From positions 68,158,951-68,222,950 of the forward strand of contig NC_133402.1 of NCBI RefSeq assembly GCF_047511655.1: a stretch of DNA of 64,000 bases. Reading direction: 5' to 3'. Origin of the DNA: Castor canadensis. Its lineage: Eukaryota; Chordata; Mammalia; Rodentia; Castoridae. Shown here one piece after another: positions 28,101 through 43,100 of the stretch. The translations under genes were made by a program, and so were the position numbers. The notes under the pieces are model-generated. The model searched no databases and was not told where the DNA came from. It saw nothing but the letters and a program-made list of their open reading frames with translations. Position 1 is the first letter of the stretch; each line of letters starts with the position of its first letter.

Positions 28101-31100
28101 GGTCTTCCCCTTTCCAGAAAGAATACAAATAGAAAACCTCCATTACACATGCTACCATGAGAAAAACTTATGAAGTGGGATTGACATTAGAATAAAGAAT
28201 TCCCACATTACTGAAGAAATTTTTCAAACCAAGACTCCCTATTCAGGGCACAATTGGATGCCATTAACCACATCCCCCCCTCTCGAATCACCATGTCCTA
28301 CAGGTGCCAAGTACAGGCCTGACAGAGCCCTCCACTTTTACCCGGAGCTATCCCTCTTGCCCTGACTTGCCCTTTTTCTCTTCCCGTGTGCTCTCACCTT
28401 GTTATAAAATGCACTACTGTATACATGCATCCAAAAAAATGTCCCAAATTAGAACTTTAAACACTGCATAAAGTCTCACTGAAAACACGGATGGAACTGG
28501 GTTACAGCCAGTAGAGCTTGTGTGGAGTATGTAGAGGACTGTGTTTAATTGTCACCATCTGCTTTTAATGGTACCAGTCTGAGCAAATTAAAAATCTAAA
28601 ATGTGACACTTTCAGAGATATTTAACTTGAAGAGTTAGTTAAAGCACTTAGCGCCAAGAAACAGATGCTAAATATTTATCAAATATTGTTGGATCTTCAA
28701 TAACCAGTATAACTTTATATTGAACAGCATGCAAAATAAAATCTAAATTTTATCCACACATAAAGAAATTCCTTTACATTACTCATTAAACTAAATGATT
28801 TGGTCCAGCAAGCTTATTCTTCATAGAATTCAAAGATAAACTTTCTATGAAGTTCAACCTGTATAAATTCATACAATGCTCCAACCTAAAGAAATTTAAA
28901 TCAATGGCACTTCACTCCAAGTTTGGAATATCTAGATCTACTTGAAATAGTGAAATTTTTGTTGCAATAAATTCTCAGCTAGAAATCACATCTTTAGTTT
29001 CCATTTAAATCAATGCTGCAAATAAATATCCTTAAACCTTCCTATTACACAACTTAAATGTACTGCTGATATTGGAAAAACACAGGGAATCCTGCCTGAC
29101 AATTGAGCATTTATCAACAGATAACTGAGACAGAAGTTGTATATGCTTGTTACCAATACTGGCAACCCCAGAACTTCAGTTTTAATAACCATAGAAAGAA
29201 CAAGACATAAAGCAGCATTACACTATCCAAAGTTAGGAATTGAATCCGAGATTAAAATCTCAATAAAAGTAGAAAGAAGGAAATGCAACCAAGTATAGAA
29301 ATTAATAAAATAAAATCTCAAGAAGCAAGTGACAGCCAGTGCAGGTGGCTCATGTCTATAATCCTAGGTACTCTGGAGGCAGAGATCAGGAGGATCATGA
29401 TTCAAAGCCAGCCCAGGCAATTAGTTTGCAAGACCTTATCTTGAAAACACCAACACAAACCAGGGCTGGTGAAATGGCTCAAGTGGAAGAGCACCTGCCT
29501 AGTAAGTGTGAGGCCCTGAGTTCAAATCCCAGTACTGCCAAGAAAAAAGAAAAAAAAAAACAAGCAGGTAAGGACACAAAATAGCATTATGAACATTTTA
29601 ATGCCCACAGCACGTGGGATACATAGTAACACACCTGTACACAGATATTTACAAAATGAAGATGAAACTCCATACACAGATTTGTAACTGGTACTTTTAT
29701 TTTCACTAAAAGATACCAAAGGGGCTAAGGGAGTAGTGCTAAAGAACTTTCTCAGAGCCCCTGGATTTAATCCCAGCACCTCAAAAAAAACATGGAAGTG
29801 AGTATTTTTCAAACTAAGATTTTAATATGAAATTTTATGGCCCTATCATAACTTAACTGCTACCTATCAAGAGATATTTTAAACTGTCTGCCTTCAAAAT
29901 AATACTTGGGGGAAAAACTTGTACTACTACCTTTGGAAGAAATAGGTTTCTGATAACAAGTCTCTTAAAAATTACTGAGTAGGTCAAAGATTATGACACC
30001 TTTAAGATTCTTGACATAGACTACCAAATGTCTTCAAGAATGTGATTTGCTGGTGGAGTGACTCAAGTGGTAGAGCACCTGCCTAGCAAGCATGAAGCCA
30101 AGTTCAAACCCTAGTACCAAAAAAAAGTTCAACCCCAGTTTAAAAAAAAAAAAGTGCTACACTCACTCTTATAAATAGTGCCACAAACATCTTGCAAAGA
30201 GCACTAAGCACATCTCAGAAAACATTCTCTATTATCAATTTCTTGGCAATATACTTTAATGAACTTTAAAGGCTTCACAGTACAACAGACTTCACAGAAA
30301 GTGCATTTACTAATCCCTTACCTTCTTCAGGTGATTCTTTTTAGCTCTTTCAACAGGAAGAGGACTGCCATCATGGAAGTTGGTAAGAATTACTGCAATG
30401 GCTGTAAGAGTTTTACCCTTTAAAATATTTATAAAAGACAAATGGTCAAATTCTAAAACCCAGTTGATTAGAAAACACTACAATTCTAAAATAAAATAAC
30501 CAAATTCTGAGTATCATCCAAAGCTACAGAAGTACATGCTCATCATATTAAATATAAATGCTAATAAAATTATTTCATTTAGCTAAGAAACGCTCTTCCT
30601 CACCCTAGTATTGGGAATTATTAAATGATTACACTACAAAATACTATAAGCATCTCTGAGAGATGTCATGTCATTGAATGACTGATGTTCTAATACTCTG
30701 CATTTAACTTTGAACTATCAATTCTACCATGAATCTATGCACTACTATGTTTGCCGTGAGACTCAGAGCAAACTTAAAAAAAAGGTCACTAACTCCAGTA
30801 TGCACATGGAGAGATAAGCATCTTGTCAAAGTTAGCAAGAGCATGAAGGGCGTATTTCCTATGCATTTTCTTAAATGGAAATATGCTAATTTCTTAGTAT
30901 TTTCAACAGTGGAATTCAGTTACCACTACAGAAATCAACCTCTGGCAATTTTAAAGCCGTATGAAGTAGCACTTTTCAGAGTGTGGACTTTTGGGAGAAT
31001 GGGAGCTCAACACTTTGTAGAACACTGACTGAGACCTTCCTTGGGTGACATCCGCACTGATGCTACAAAAAGCCAGGTGGGAAGAGTGTGGTGGCTTGGC

Positions 31101-34100
31101 ATGAAGCGCAAATATCTGGCACCACACCACAGCCATCGAATCCTGGATGCCACGCGCTCGCTCAAAGTGAGAATGCCAGTTTCTCTTTTTGGCAGTGCTG
31201 GGGCTTGAACTCAGGGCCTTCTCTTGAGCCACTTCGCCAGCCCTATTTTTGTGAAGGGTCTTTCAAGACAGGGTCGCGCAGACTATTTGTCTGGGTTGGC
31301 TTCGTGCCTCTGAGCAGCTATCTAAGAATGTTCTTGATCAAACAGTACACGTTAGTTTTTATCTATCAAATCACACCTCTCAACTATGCATTTTTAACAA
31401 AATGGGAAAGGTGCATAAAATACTTAGTGCATATAAACGCAGATGGGTTGGCTTGAGTAAAACCCCATATACTGAGTGGCTACCCCCTCCAGTTGCTTGT
31501 CTGTGAGACACTATTTTACTTGGATGCTCACAGGTAAGTGTCTGGAACATACTTTCCTGACCGTGAACCAAGTGAGGCTGTCATCTTTAAGGGAAACGAT
31601 GGAGAGTGTCTGTGGCAATAATAAAATCTGAACCTTCAATAAAAAATTAGACCGCTGCAGAACTTGTACATGACACTGTGACTACCACAGCTTCCAAAGG
31701 TGAAGTGTATTTTAGGTAAGATCAATGGTAATAACAAAGAATGTAAATTTTTCATACTGTGTCATGAAATGCATTTGACAGATCTGCATAACGTAGTGAG
31801 CCAGTATCTTCTAGGTGAGCCTGGTTACAAAACCGCACATAGGTAAAACAACTATCTGGTGTGCAAGATACACGAATGTATCTGTATGAAAAGATCACTG
31901 GCAGGACCTTAAATTCCATTTATAACTATTAACTTTTAATCAACTAATACTCAAATACCTGCTGGATTTTAGTGCAGCATTAACTAACATACTTACCAAT
32001 TAGCTAAAAAGCCATTAAAATAGCTCTTCCCTTCATTACTATGTATCTGTGTGAGCATAAATTTTCTTCATCTACTTTGAGCACAACATATTCACAACAG
32101 ATTTAAATGAAGAAGCAGGTATGAGAATTCAGCCATTCAGTTGAAGCATCATAAAAAATGCAAAACTGTAACAATGCCACTGTTCACACCAACATTACTA
32201 GTCTTGGAATGGTTACTTTTCATTTAAAAATATGCTACTTATGTTAACAATTAGGAGTTTTGTCAACAGTTTTTATTGCTTTTAAGATACTTGTTTTAGC
32301 TCAGATGGAGTGGCTCAAGTGGTAGAGCACCTGCCTAGCAAGCCTAGCAAGTGTCAGGCCCTGAGTTCATGCCTCACTACCATCAAAAAAAAAAAAAAGA
32401 AAGAAAATATTTGTTTTAATGTTTAATGCTATAAGTATGAACAGATACAGCTCACAAAAAAAGGAAAGCTTTAACATCAAAAAGTATAAGAACTGCTAGT
32501 GCAATGAGTCACGCTTGCCCATCAAGTACTCTAAAATGTCACAATATTTGTGACAGATACAATCTTACTTAACATTGTTTTTTTTTAATGTTGTTTTTAG
32601 CAGTGCTGGAGACTGAACTCGGGGCCTTGTGCATGCTACGCAACAAGCAAGCACTCTTCCACTGAGCTGCACCCCCACCCAGTCTTCACTTGCTTAAAGA
32701 AAGCCTATGAAAGAATTTCACAGGCTGAAACTCAAAGAACAAAGAAAATTGAAAATAAATGCTTCCAACGTTATTATTATATAACTAATTGTTCGTTAAC
32801 TAAACAAAAAATTTAACCTTATTTTAAGTGAAAACTGTAAGAAAATGGTTTTCTACATTGAAATCTAGTTTTAAACAGGCACCTAGCTGTCAACTTCAAA
32901 ATTACTTCCTACAAAAAACAATCACAAAGTAAGATTTTATTAACCTAAGAAAAAAATAATTACCAAACCCATGTCATCAGCTAAAATTCCTCCACGGACA
33001 TTTTCTGGCCGGTCCTTCTCAGAAAAATTTGTTATTGTATTATAGTATAAGTCATTTCTCTCTTCCCAGAAGGGGGGCAGTTCTTTACTGTTTTCCCGTG
33101 AAATCATCCAAGCCAGAGCTTGTTTTTGATGTGGAAGCAATGGTGTTTCAATAGCCTATAAATAAAACGTCATAAAGAGAAACAAAGTCAATCCTTTCTC
33201 TTTTCACCTGCAGGACCTGAAAAACAACTGATCATGTAAGAAATGAATAATCAGTGTATATAATTTTCTCAAATTTTAAGTAAAAAAAATGGGTTAGATA
33301 CCTCAGCTGGCTCCATTTCATGAGTTTTATCATCTTCTTTTAAATCTTCAAACAATTTGTCAAATTCTGTCTTAAGCTACAATAAACAGCAATAAGAAGC
33401 ATCCTTGAACAGCCAATTAAGGGATAATTACACTTACTTCTGAGATTTCAAATCATGTAATTAACTAAACATGTCAAATGCCAAAAGGCACATGAATTAA
33501 ATCTTTGAGATACTACATTGCTCACAGAAGGTAGAACGAACAGGTGATTGTTATGAAAGGTAACTGTATTATTGGAAGAACACAGAAAAGAGGGTGACAA
33601 GGGGACTAGGGATGTAGCTCAGTGTTAGAGCATTTGCCTAACATGTGCAAGGACCCCCGTGCAGTCCCCACTACTGAGAAAAACAGAGTCAGAGAGAGAT
33701 TTAGGTCCTGATTTTCAGTCACTCTTTCACAAATAAACCCATATACATTTCGGCAAAGTCCTATATCTCATTCCTGAAAAACAAAAAGAATCAAATAAAT
33801 AAATTTAGATGGCCTCCAAGATTCTCTCTGCCATTAAAATTCTGTGAATTCTATTAGTAGTATTCAAACTATTCTGGCAGTCTACCAGGTACATCTGAAT
33901 CTTTTCAAGTCAATGACATTTCATTTATTAGCAATAAGGAATTTGCTCTTTGCTACAAAATATTATGAGTTCATTATTATGCTCATTTAGCCAGCTAACG
34001 TGTAAACTGATCTAACTCAATTCTACAGCAACATATACGTGTTATAATTTTACAGGTTAACATATGAATACACAGTAGCAACTTAGAAGACATCAGGCCA

Positions 34101-37100
34101 GGTGTAAAAAGTTATCAAAGGTGGGCTGGTTTGCCCACCAGACACAGATTCAAGCCTTTCTCACAATACATAGGGAAAACATGGTAACCACAACTGGAAA
34201 ACGAAAGAATCTCTGGTGGGTAGAGAGACATCACAAAGTTTTTGGTATTTTTTAATTGATCTTATTTTACTTACTTTTGCTCAAGCTAACTCAGCATAAC
34301 AGTATCCCAGATTACAAATGAGACAAAGGAAGAATTAGAGTACCAATAAAGATGCGAGTTACATTTTTTCTTTGCATTTGCAACCTCACTGCAAGAAGTT
34401 TCAAACTTCAAAGAATTACCACTTGGACGTTTTGACTATTTCAAATAGCAAAGTGCTTCATGCCACAGTCATGCATGTTTTTCTGTGTGTAATTCTGTGT
34501 ATGGACACACAGTCAGCCTTCCTTATCACAGATCCATCACTAAGCCTACAACGGTTTTGTCAGTACTGAACACAGACACATTTTTTCTTGTCCTAACTCC
34601 CTCAGCAATACACCACAGCAAGTGTTTACATAGCACTGACATTATATAGGTATGGAAAGTAATGTGAAAATGATTTCCAGCATGAGAGGATATGCACAGG
34701 TCATAGTTTATATAAGGGACGGAGGACCTTGGACCACTGCCTGTGGATAGAGGCCGACTGCACTCCTCACCACTGCTTTTTAGAAAACATCTGCAAATAA
34801 ATGTGCATTCTATTATGAGACCACGTTTCATTTTCATTTTAATAATGTATCTGAAGATCACGAACACCATCACACACATATTTATTCTATTCTTTTAAAA
34901 ACCAACCTTCAACATTTAAAACTCACTTTCAGATTACAGTACAAAACAAGAGAAGTGCACCTGCTCAGCTGTCATCTGTACTGCAGGGTGAACTGGCACA
35001 CTATAGCTGGGGCCAGCTCTCCCAGAGCTCCAACCACTCTCCAAACTGAATCCTACAGCTGTAATTCACAAAGGAAAAGAATAGCATCATTAAGTGAAAT
35101 ACAAAGAAAGAAAACTTTTTTATTCCCTACTGGGAGATTCTTTTTTCTAAGTAATACTTAAATTGGGGATGTCCAGGTGTTACCACTGGGCAAAATTAAG
35201 GGAGGGCCATGGACATCCTTGTGTATGTGTGTATGAGAGTCTATAGTTAGAGTCATGCCTGAGTGTTTATACATTTCCAACAATGACAGACCCAATACAT
35301 GAGGGTGGTCCTGTACAATCAAACCTAGTAACGTCATCGCCCTCTTATTTTGTGAGTACACTGTGAGATGTTTGCATAATGACAAAATCATAAATGATGC
35401 ATTTCTCAGAACTGTCCCCATTCTTAGGTAATGCATAACTATATTCAAAAAGAAAAATCAAAGATTTCCTCAGAAGATTCCAAAAAAAGTTGCAACTCGG
35501 AGCCTTCAGAACAAATTAAGTTTGGCCAACCAAGCTCAAAGAGAGAGTAAATGTCTCGCAACCACCGTATCTTATACCACCAAAATGGTATTACGTTAAA
35601 CGCTAAACTTACTTTTTGGTGCAGGACCCAATTTAAATCCATGTTTCTTCAGTTGATCTAAAACTGCTTTTCTATTTTCTTCTTTTCCCCAAAAAGTCAT
35701 ATGCAGAGGCATGGTAAAAGCATTGTTTGCACCAAAAGGAACTACCCTATTGTAGTTCAGAGAAAAAAAGAGAAATTAGGAGTTACTTTTTATCAAAATT
35801 AAGAATCTGTTGTATGCTGCAAGAGTGTCATCCAAATGCTGCAGGAAGACTGAAAAGGACAGGAAACAGTTTGTCAACCACAGAAAGGAGCGGGTATTTT
35901 AGAAGGGAATGCCTCAGAAACTGAGTCTAAGAGGGGATCAAGCAGTTCTACACTACGAGGCTGTCAAGTAAACAAGAGGGCATTTCCTGGGGAAGAGTGG
36001 AGCTCTGGCCAAGAACCACTGCAGAGAGCGGCTCACACGCTCACTCTGCTGGGGGAACAGGGAACTCTAACCCAGCATCCACTAAACACGTATTCTCAGC
36101 ACCTCCAAAAACATGACTGAGAAAGGTGAAAGGTGAAAACAGTGAGACACCACTGGGCATTTTATCTTCCCAACTCACCTGGGATTACGTAACCTGGGTT
36201 ATGATTATCCCAAGTAGGACTGGGGCAGGAATATCCCAAATACTTAACCTGAGACCACAAAACACAAAGGCCTAAGAGAGAAAAGGTGAGTAGGAGGAGG
36301 AGCATGAAAACCGAGAAGGGAGAACTAGAAGAGTGTAGGCTAAGGCAGCTGCTTCTCTGCAGTCCAGCAAACCAAGCTCCCATGGAAGAGAGGTCCAGCA
36401 CTGCTGGACCTCCGTAGCAAGTTAGTTTTATGTTTAGGGAAAATTAATTATGTAGAAAATACAGAATTTCTACATTTGGACACTGGAAATGAAAAAAAAA
36501 AATCCAAAACACTGCAAATCTGATCACAGGCTACCAGTTTTACCACCTCTGATTTAAGCAAACACTTCCCAAATTTATGCATCAAATTGCTTGAAGAATG
36601 GAGCACACTCCTAATATGTGAACCAAAGTCTATTTTTCTCCACGATAGTAATTCAATAGGAAAGTGAGAGGACAGCTGATTGATGCCTGGACAGTAGAGG
36701 CAGGTAAGAGAACTGAACACATAACTGAAGGCAGTCATGAAAGATGCTCTATGAAGAAATCCTAACCAGTTAAGTTCAAAGACAACTGAACTCTCAACAT
36801 GCATTACCCTTCCACTTGTGCCAATTTGTTGTCCATGATGGAGGCCAAAGCAGCTGCAAGGTCTTTCTTTAAATGGCCAACCTGATTTCCGTTCACATTG
36901 TTCACTTTAATCGCATTCTTATCATAGGGGTTGTTAGGCTCTCGTTGTAATGCAACCATTTCATTATTATTAACCTAGGAGAATAACAAACAGAGTTACA
37001 TTATAAATACAAGCAGAAAACAGCTTGACTTTATACTTCATCTGAGATTTCTATTCACTTTTTATTGCTACAGCTAAACATTACATGTGAGAAAAATGTA

Positions 37101-40100
37101 TTTGCTTGGACACAAACTAGAAATAGACTCGTTCCCAAAGAACTATTTGACCCATGTACTGGTTCCCTAAGACCCAACTGCAAGGCTGGCTGTATTTGAC
37201 CTCTGAGCTCCCCTATGTAGAGAGAGCTCCCTTGCACAAGTGTTCATCAAAAACCAGTGTTTCACCTTCATTGCTGCCTGTCACAGTGGATTAACAGTTG
37301 GACAAACAGCCTAACCAAATACTAACAGGTCTCTAAGCTCCAATGTATTTCTAGAAATCAAAAAGACCATATGCAAGCATAGAGCTGTGTTCTCTCTCAG
37401 GGAAGATCTGAGAAGGTCCAAAGCTCACAACTCTGTCTGAACTTGAAGCATTTAATGAACAGGAAGTAAAAGCTAAGGCAGAACTGCTAACTGCCTTGAA
37501 AGTATTACAGGAGTGCTCCAATGCACACACAGCCTCTTGGCAAAGACTGGAGAATCTGCTGGTGCAGGTAAAATCATTACCTGACCACTAAGCCAACAAG
37601 TACAGATGTCAGTGACCACATACAATAAAGAACAGACTTCACACAATAAACTCAGAAAACTCACAAACTAACAATATTACCCAAGTTGGCAACAACACAC
37701 AACCCTGGGAAGAGAAGACAATCTGATTTTAAGACTTGTGAAGGTCCATTTTTCATGGGGAAAAAAAGTACAGCACATGCAAAGAAAGAGAAAGCATGGT
37801 CCATGCATATGGGAAAAATAAATCTTTCCATCCCTAAGGACAGGATCACCCACTGATGCTCAATACACTAGGAAAAGAATTGAAGTCAGCTATTTTAAAT
37901 ATTCTCAACATCTATATGTGCAATCCATTTCTTTAGAACAATGTCTCAACAATTCTAAAGTCAAAAAGGACAACTAAATGAATTTCCACTGGCTGGGCTC
38001 TGCAGGAGATTTAAGCAGGTAAAAGAAACAATCCTAGAAGTTTAAGATCAACTAGGATTGTGTAATTTGAGGAACAGAAAGAAAAAAGAATGAAAACACA
38101 GGGAGCTCTGGGTCAACGTCAAGCATCCAAAACATAACCAGAGTGCCAGGAACAGAGGAGAGGGGGAAAAGAATACTGCTAGAAGTAATGCCAGAAACTT
38201 CCCAAATGTAACCAGCAAGTCTAAGCAGCTCAAGAAACTCAAGGGGACCCATACCTGGACACCGTCCAAAAAGAATCTTGAAAGCCACAAGAGAGAAGCA
38301 ATTCATCACATACAAAGGATCCTTATTGAGATTCATGTCTAAATACCCATCAGAAATCATGGAGGCCAAGTGTGCAAAGTAAATTAAAAAAAACCCAACC
38401 AAGAATTCTGTAATTAGCAAAACTACCCTTTAAAAATGAAAGAGAAATTAATATGTTCTGAGAGAGAGAAAACCTGAGAGTCCATAACTAGCAGACCTCA
38501 TCTGGAAGAAATACTAACAGAAGTTTTTCAGACACATTAAAAATACTAGACAGTAACTTGAATCCACATGAAGCTATTTAGGACACAGGTCAGGTGACTC
38601 ATGCCTGTAATCCTAGCTACTCAGGAGGCAGAGATTAGGAGGATCACAGTTCGGAGTCAGCCAGGGCAAACAGTTCAGGAGACCCTACCTCAAAAAAACC
38701 CAACACAAAAAGGGCTGGTAGAGTAGCTCAAGATGTAGACCCTTAGTTCAAACCCCAGTATTGCCAAAAAAAAAAAGAAAGAAAGAAAAAGAGCCCCATA
38801 GATAAAGGCAATTACAAGCAATAAGTACAAAAATAATATGTATTTTTGTTTGAATTTTTTTCTACCTGACTTAAAAGTACATAAAATAATCATAAATATG
38901 TATTGATGGGCACACAAATACATAAAGATATAATTTTAGGTGCAGTGGCTCTTGCCAGTAACCCAAGCTACGCAGGAAGCAGAGATCAGGAGGATCACAG
39001 TTCCAGGGTATAGAGTATATTGCAAGTAAACTGGGCATAGTGGTGTGTACCTGTAATTCCAGCACCTGGAGGCTTAAGTAGGAAAATCAAGGTCAGGGGC
39101 TGGCCCAGACAAAAAACATGAAACCCCATCTGAAAAACAACTAAAGCCAAAAAAGGCTTGGGCAGGGGGGCATGGTTCAAGTGGTGAAGTACCTATCTAG
39201 CAAGTACAAGGCCCTGAGTCTGACTCCTGAGTTCAAACCCCAGTGCCTAAAAAAACCCTGTAATTTGTATCATAAATCACAAAGGAGGGGAGGGCATAAG
39301 TATCTAGGAGCAACGCTTTTCATGAAATTAAGATATCAGTAATCCAAACTAGAGTCTTGTAAATAAAGATGCTAATTGTAAGCCTAAAGCAACCACTAAG
39401 AAAATAACTCAAAATGTACTTATATTTAAAAAAAGAAACAAGGGAACTCAAACAATGCACCAGACAATTCAGTTAAACACAAAGGCCACAATGGAGGTCA
39501 GACGCAAGGGTCACACTGTATGAAACGTCTACCAGGTGAATCCAGACAGGAAAGAGCTGGGGGCACAGCACAGGATGGTGTGTTTGCCTGGCTCACGTGA
39601 AGTCCTCAACTGAATCCTGAGTACCACAGGCCGGCCAGGCATAAAAATGAGGCCTATTCAAAAAATAACCTAAGGCAAAAAGAGCTGAGGGTTTGGTCAA
39701 GTGGTAGAGTGCTTGCCTAGCAAGCCTGAGGTCCTGAGTTCAATCTCTAGTATTGCTGGGAAAAAATACAAACACATAACAAAGAATAAAAATAAAATTA
39801 TACCCATAAACATAGTTAAAATATTTTTGAGTATAAATGATTACTATGCGCAACTCTGAGGATAAAATTTTGAAAGTCTAAGAAAATGGATGTCTCTTTA
39901 AAAACATAAATAACCGAAAGCGATCCAAGTAGAACCTTGGCTGCACTGACTGAAAGAAGCCAGAGATTGAAATGGCTCTTGCCTAAGATCCAATGAGCAG
40001 AGCCAGGGTAATCTACAGTTCCAGTTCAGACTGGCAGAAGCAGAAGAAATGGTGCCACCAAGATACAAGACAACTATCAGGTAACGGAGATGACCCGGAT

Positions 40101-43100
40101 CCTGAATGGAGTGGTGGTCACCAGGCATGTAGGACTCCTACATTAAAATATGCTCATCGTATTATATAGAAGTCACATCTCAATAAAGGTGAAAAAGTTA
40201 AAGAGGCAAAAATAAAGACCTTGATTCCTACAATGTTGTTTTTCAGAACAGGGATCAACTCCAAAATGTTAGTCAATAACAAAACTGAAATGGTAACGTA
40301 GACTTGTGCCATACTTGTAACAAAGCTGAAATGATAAGGAATACTTGTGCTGACATGTATGTGGAGGTTTGCTAAGAGAAAAACGGTGACCCCAACAGAC
40401 TTACAGTGATATCTCACTCTTGTTAATATGATTCCAATTTGCATGCATATGTTTACAGAAAAAAACATAAAAGATATTAAACCAGTTATAGTAGACTTCA
40501 GGAAGATTTAATGCTTTCAAGTTATTTTAAAATAATGAACATATATTGTTTACAAGTAATACATATTCTGAAAAGTAAAAAAAACTCAGTGATGATTACT
40601 TTTAACCAGCACACACTTATTAGCTCACTAGATGACACAGATATTATTCTAAGACTGACAGACATTGTTATAAGAATAGTACTTCACAGAGGTATAAGAC
40701 AATTTAGAGAACAATGTAAGTTTTGAAAAATCTAAAATACAAACCTAAAATACGAAAACTCAGAACCGTATATGACAATATGCAGATCTCGAGTAAGAGC
40801 TAAGATTTCTAAAAGAACTAGCAAAAAAGAAAAGCTATTTCAAAATTAAAGTAAAAAGAACACAAGAGTGAATGGACCTCGGGAAGAGCATGGTAAGGGA
40901 AAAAAATAATGAAAACCAGAAAAGTACAAAATTATGGTAAGGACTTCAGAGTAGTAAGCATATACAGACAAAGCAGGTGGGGGAGGGGAGGGGGAGAGTA
41001 GAGAGAGGAAGGGAAAGGAGGAAAGGGAAGGAAGGGAGGAGAAGGACAAAGAAAATATGGAGCTCCTAAAAAGAAAAATGAGTTTTGAAACAAAGCAAGC
41101 ACTTTAAAACTGTAATTACTGAAATAGAAGAAAACAAATTTACAGAACAAGACATACCTAATCAAACTACTAGGCTTTCAAAATAAGGAAACTATTTTTT
41201 AATCATCCAAGCAAATAAATTTCTGATTCACTTAAGTGGGAAAAAAAAATCATATGGACATCAGAATTCTCACCAACATCATCTTATGCAACACTAGAGG
41301 ACACAGAGCGAAAATACAGGTCAAGGATTTTATATTCAGCCAAACTCTCCTTCAACTACAAAGCACCAACACTATGAACATACAAAAACTTAGGAAATAA
41401 TTGTTCTTTCCTAGGTAACCTTCTAGACAACACATTTCAGACAATTACCAAGCAATTTGAGAAATTACAATGTAAAGAAATTATAGAGAATGAAGACTGG
41501 AAAAGTGCAGAATGTGGAACTTTTCCCCAAGGACTGCAGAGTGAACTTCAAAAAAAGAAAAATGATTTGACAAGCTTCAACATAAGAAAGATACGAGGAA
41601 AGGAGAGAACAGATCCACAAGAATTCAGACAAAACAGACCTGGTTTTTGCCACAGATCAATGGCATGGAGTGAAGTACCCGTAAAAATGTATGAACCTCG
41701 TTTTGATCCTTGTGCAAAAAAAGACTTCTGAAAGACAGTTGTAAATAATCAAAAGAAGTAAACTACGGGTCACTTATTACAGGTGACAAGGAATTACTGA
41801 GTATGCAAATGAGATGCAAGTATGTTTTTAGAAATACATACTGAAGTACATTACTGTGAAACAATACATTTGAAATTTCCTTTTAAATCTGTGAAGCAAA
41901 TGTGGAAAAAACTTAACTGTTGAATCTGGATTACACATATAATGGAAGTTTATTATACTATTCACTCTACTTTTATGCGTGTTTGAAATTTTCCATAATA
42001 AATTACATAAAATTAGAAGTGTATTATCCAAATAGCACAGAGGCATCCTAGATGACCAATACAAAGATAACTACTGACCAGAGAAAGTTAAACCCTTTTC
42101 TTTCTGTCACATATACACACAAACAATTCAGAGACTAGAGATGCAGAATAAGAGACAGAGGAAGAAAAGGTGGAACACAGTCTTATTAAAAAAAGGTAAA
42201 AAGAGCTAAAAGTAAACAATTCCCGTATCTAGGAAAAGCTAACTTGTTCAAGTTAAAAACATTAAATACAGAGCCAGGAGTCAGAGAGAGAGAGATCAAT
42301 TACAGAAATGAGCTCAGAAGCAGAAGAGAAAGTCATCTCCTGAATTCCCCTTGCAATACATGGGCATTGTGGCAAATCCTTTAACCCCACAAGGGATATG
42401 ATAGCAGACATCCTCTCTTCCACGATTATTGTAGGGATTGAATGGCAGTGCAGGCAGAAGTGCTCTGTGTGTTACAAGCATGATGCAAACACAAAAGGTT
42501 AGTCAAGCAGGTGCTCAGCTCTTGCCTACGCATACTTCAGTCGCTTCGGGTGACCTAAGTGTCCAGCTGCAGATTACCTTCTGACATCTTGTTCTTTAGG
42601 TCACCCTCATTTCACTGTTCCCTCTTCTGTACTCACCACTCCTGTGTAATAACGCAGTCCAACCACGTGCCCTCTCAAAGTTCCAAACAGGACAGAGTCT
42701 AGCTCTTCATCACTAGTTAGGAAGTCGTCTGGTGGGATGACATCTTGGAATTCAAAACGTGGGAAGAAAGTTGGATATGAGAGGCGTGGAAAATTTCCGT
42801 GGACTCCATACTGGACAGTCTGCAAGTACTTCCAAACAGGATCCCTATTTTAAAAAAAGAAAAAGAAAAAGAGAGAAAGAAAGAGGCACAGAAAAACTAC
42901 AGTATTTAAGCAAGTATGTCTCGAACACCATAGGCCAGGAGTAATTCTAGGCCAATCGTCCCTCGCACTGTGGACATCGTGGTAAATAGATGGATGGCTG
43001 CTGTAGTTGAAACAGGAATTCAATGCCCTGAACGGGGCAGGCTTCCAGGAGCCCTTCCTATTCAATACTGGCTCTTCTCCGCCCCATGCAAAATGAAAAG

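Larger units (their letters stand above)
27905..30321 (-). other. HLTF intron 8
   Basis: Contains a compound B1-ID (29337-29563) and two ID units (29712-29787, 30047-30126). 28,060-29,330 shows nothing recognisable. Confidence 0.75.
30418..32963 (-). other. HLTF intron 7
   Basis: Contains an inverted B1-ID compound (31183-31320), an ID (32299-32402) and an inverted ID (32590-32682). 31,330-32,290 shows nothing recognisable. Confidence 0.75.
36975..42636 (-). other. HLTF intron 2
   Basis: 5.7 kb. Contains L1-like fragments (38050-38510, 39835-40200, 41160-42010), three compound SINE regions (38588-38790, 38934-39252, 39548-39768) and a polypurine tract (40968-41050). 36,980-38,000 shows nothing recognisable. 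Confidence 0.7.

Noticed and set aside
31088-31456. 122-codon plus-strand open frame
   Set aside because: It runs through an inverted B1-ID SINE and contains the translated SINE phrase seen at other SINE copies.
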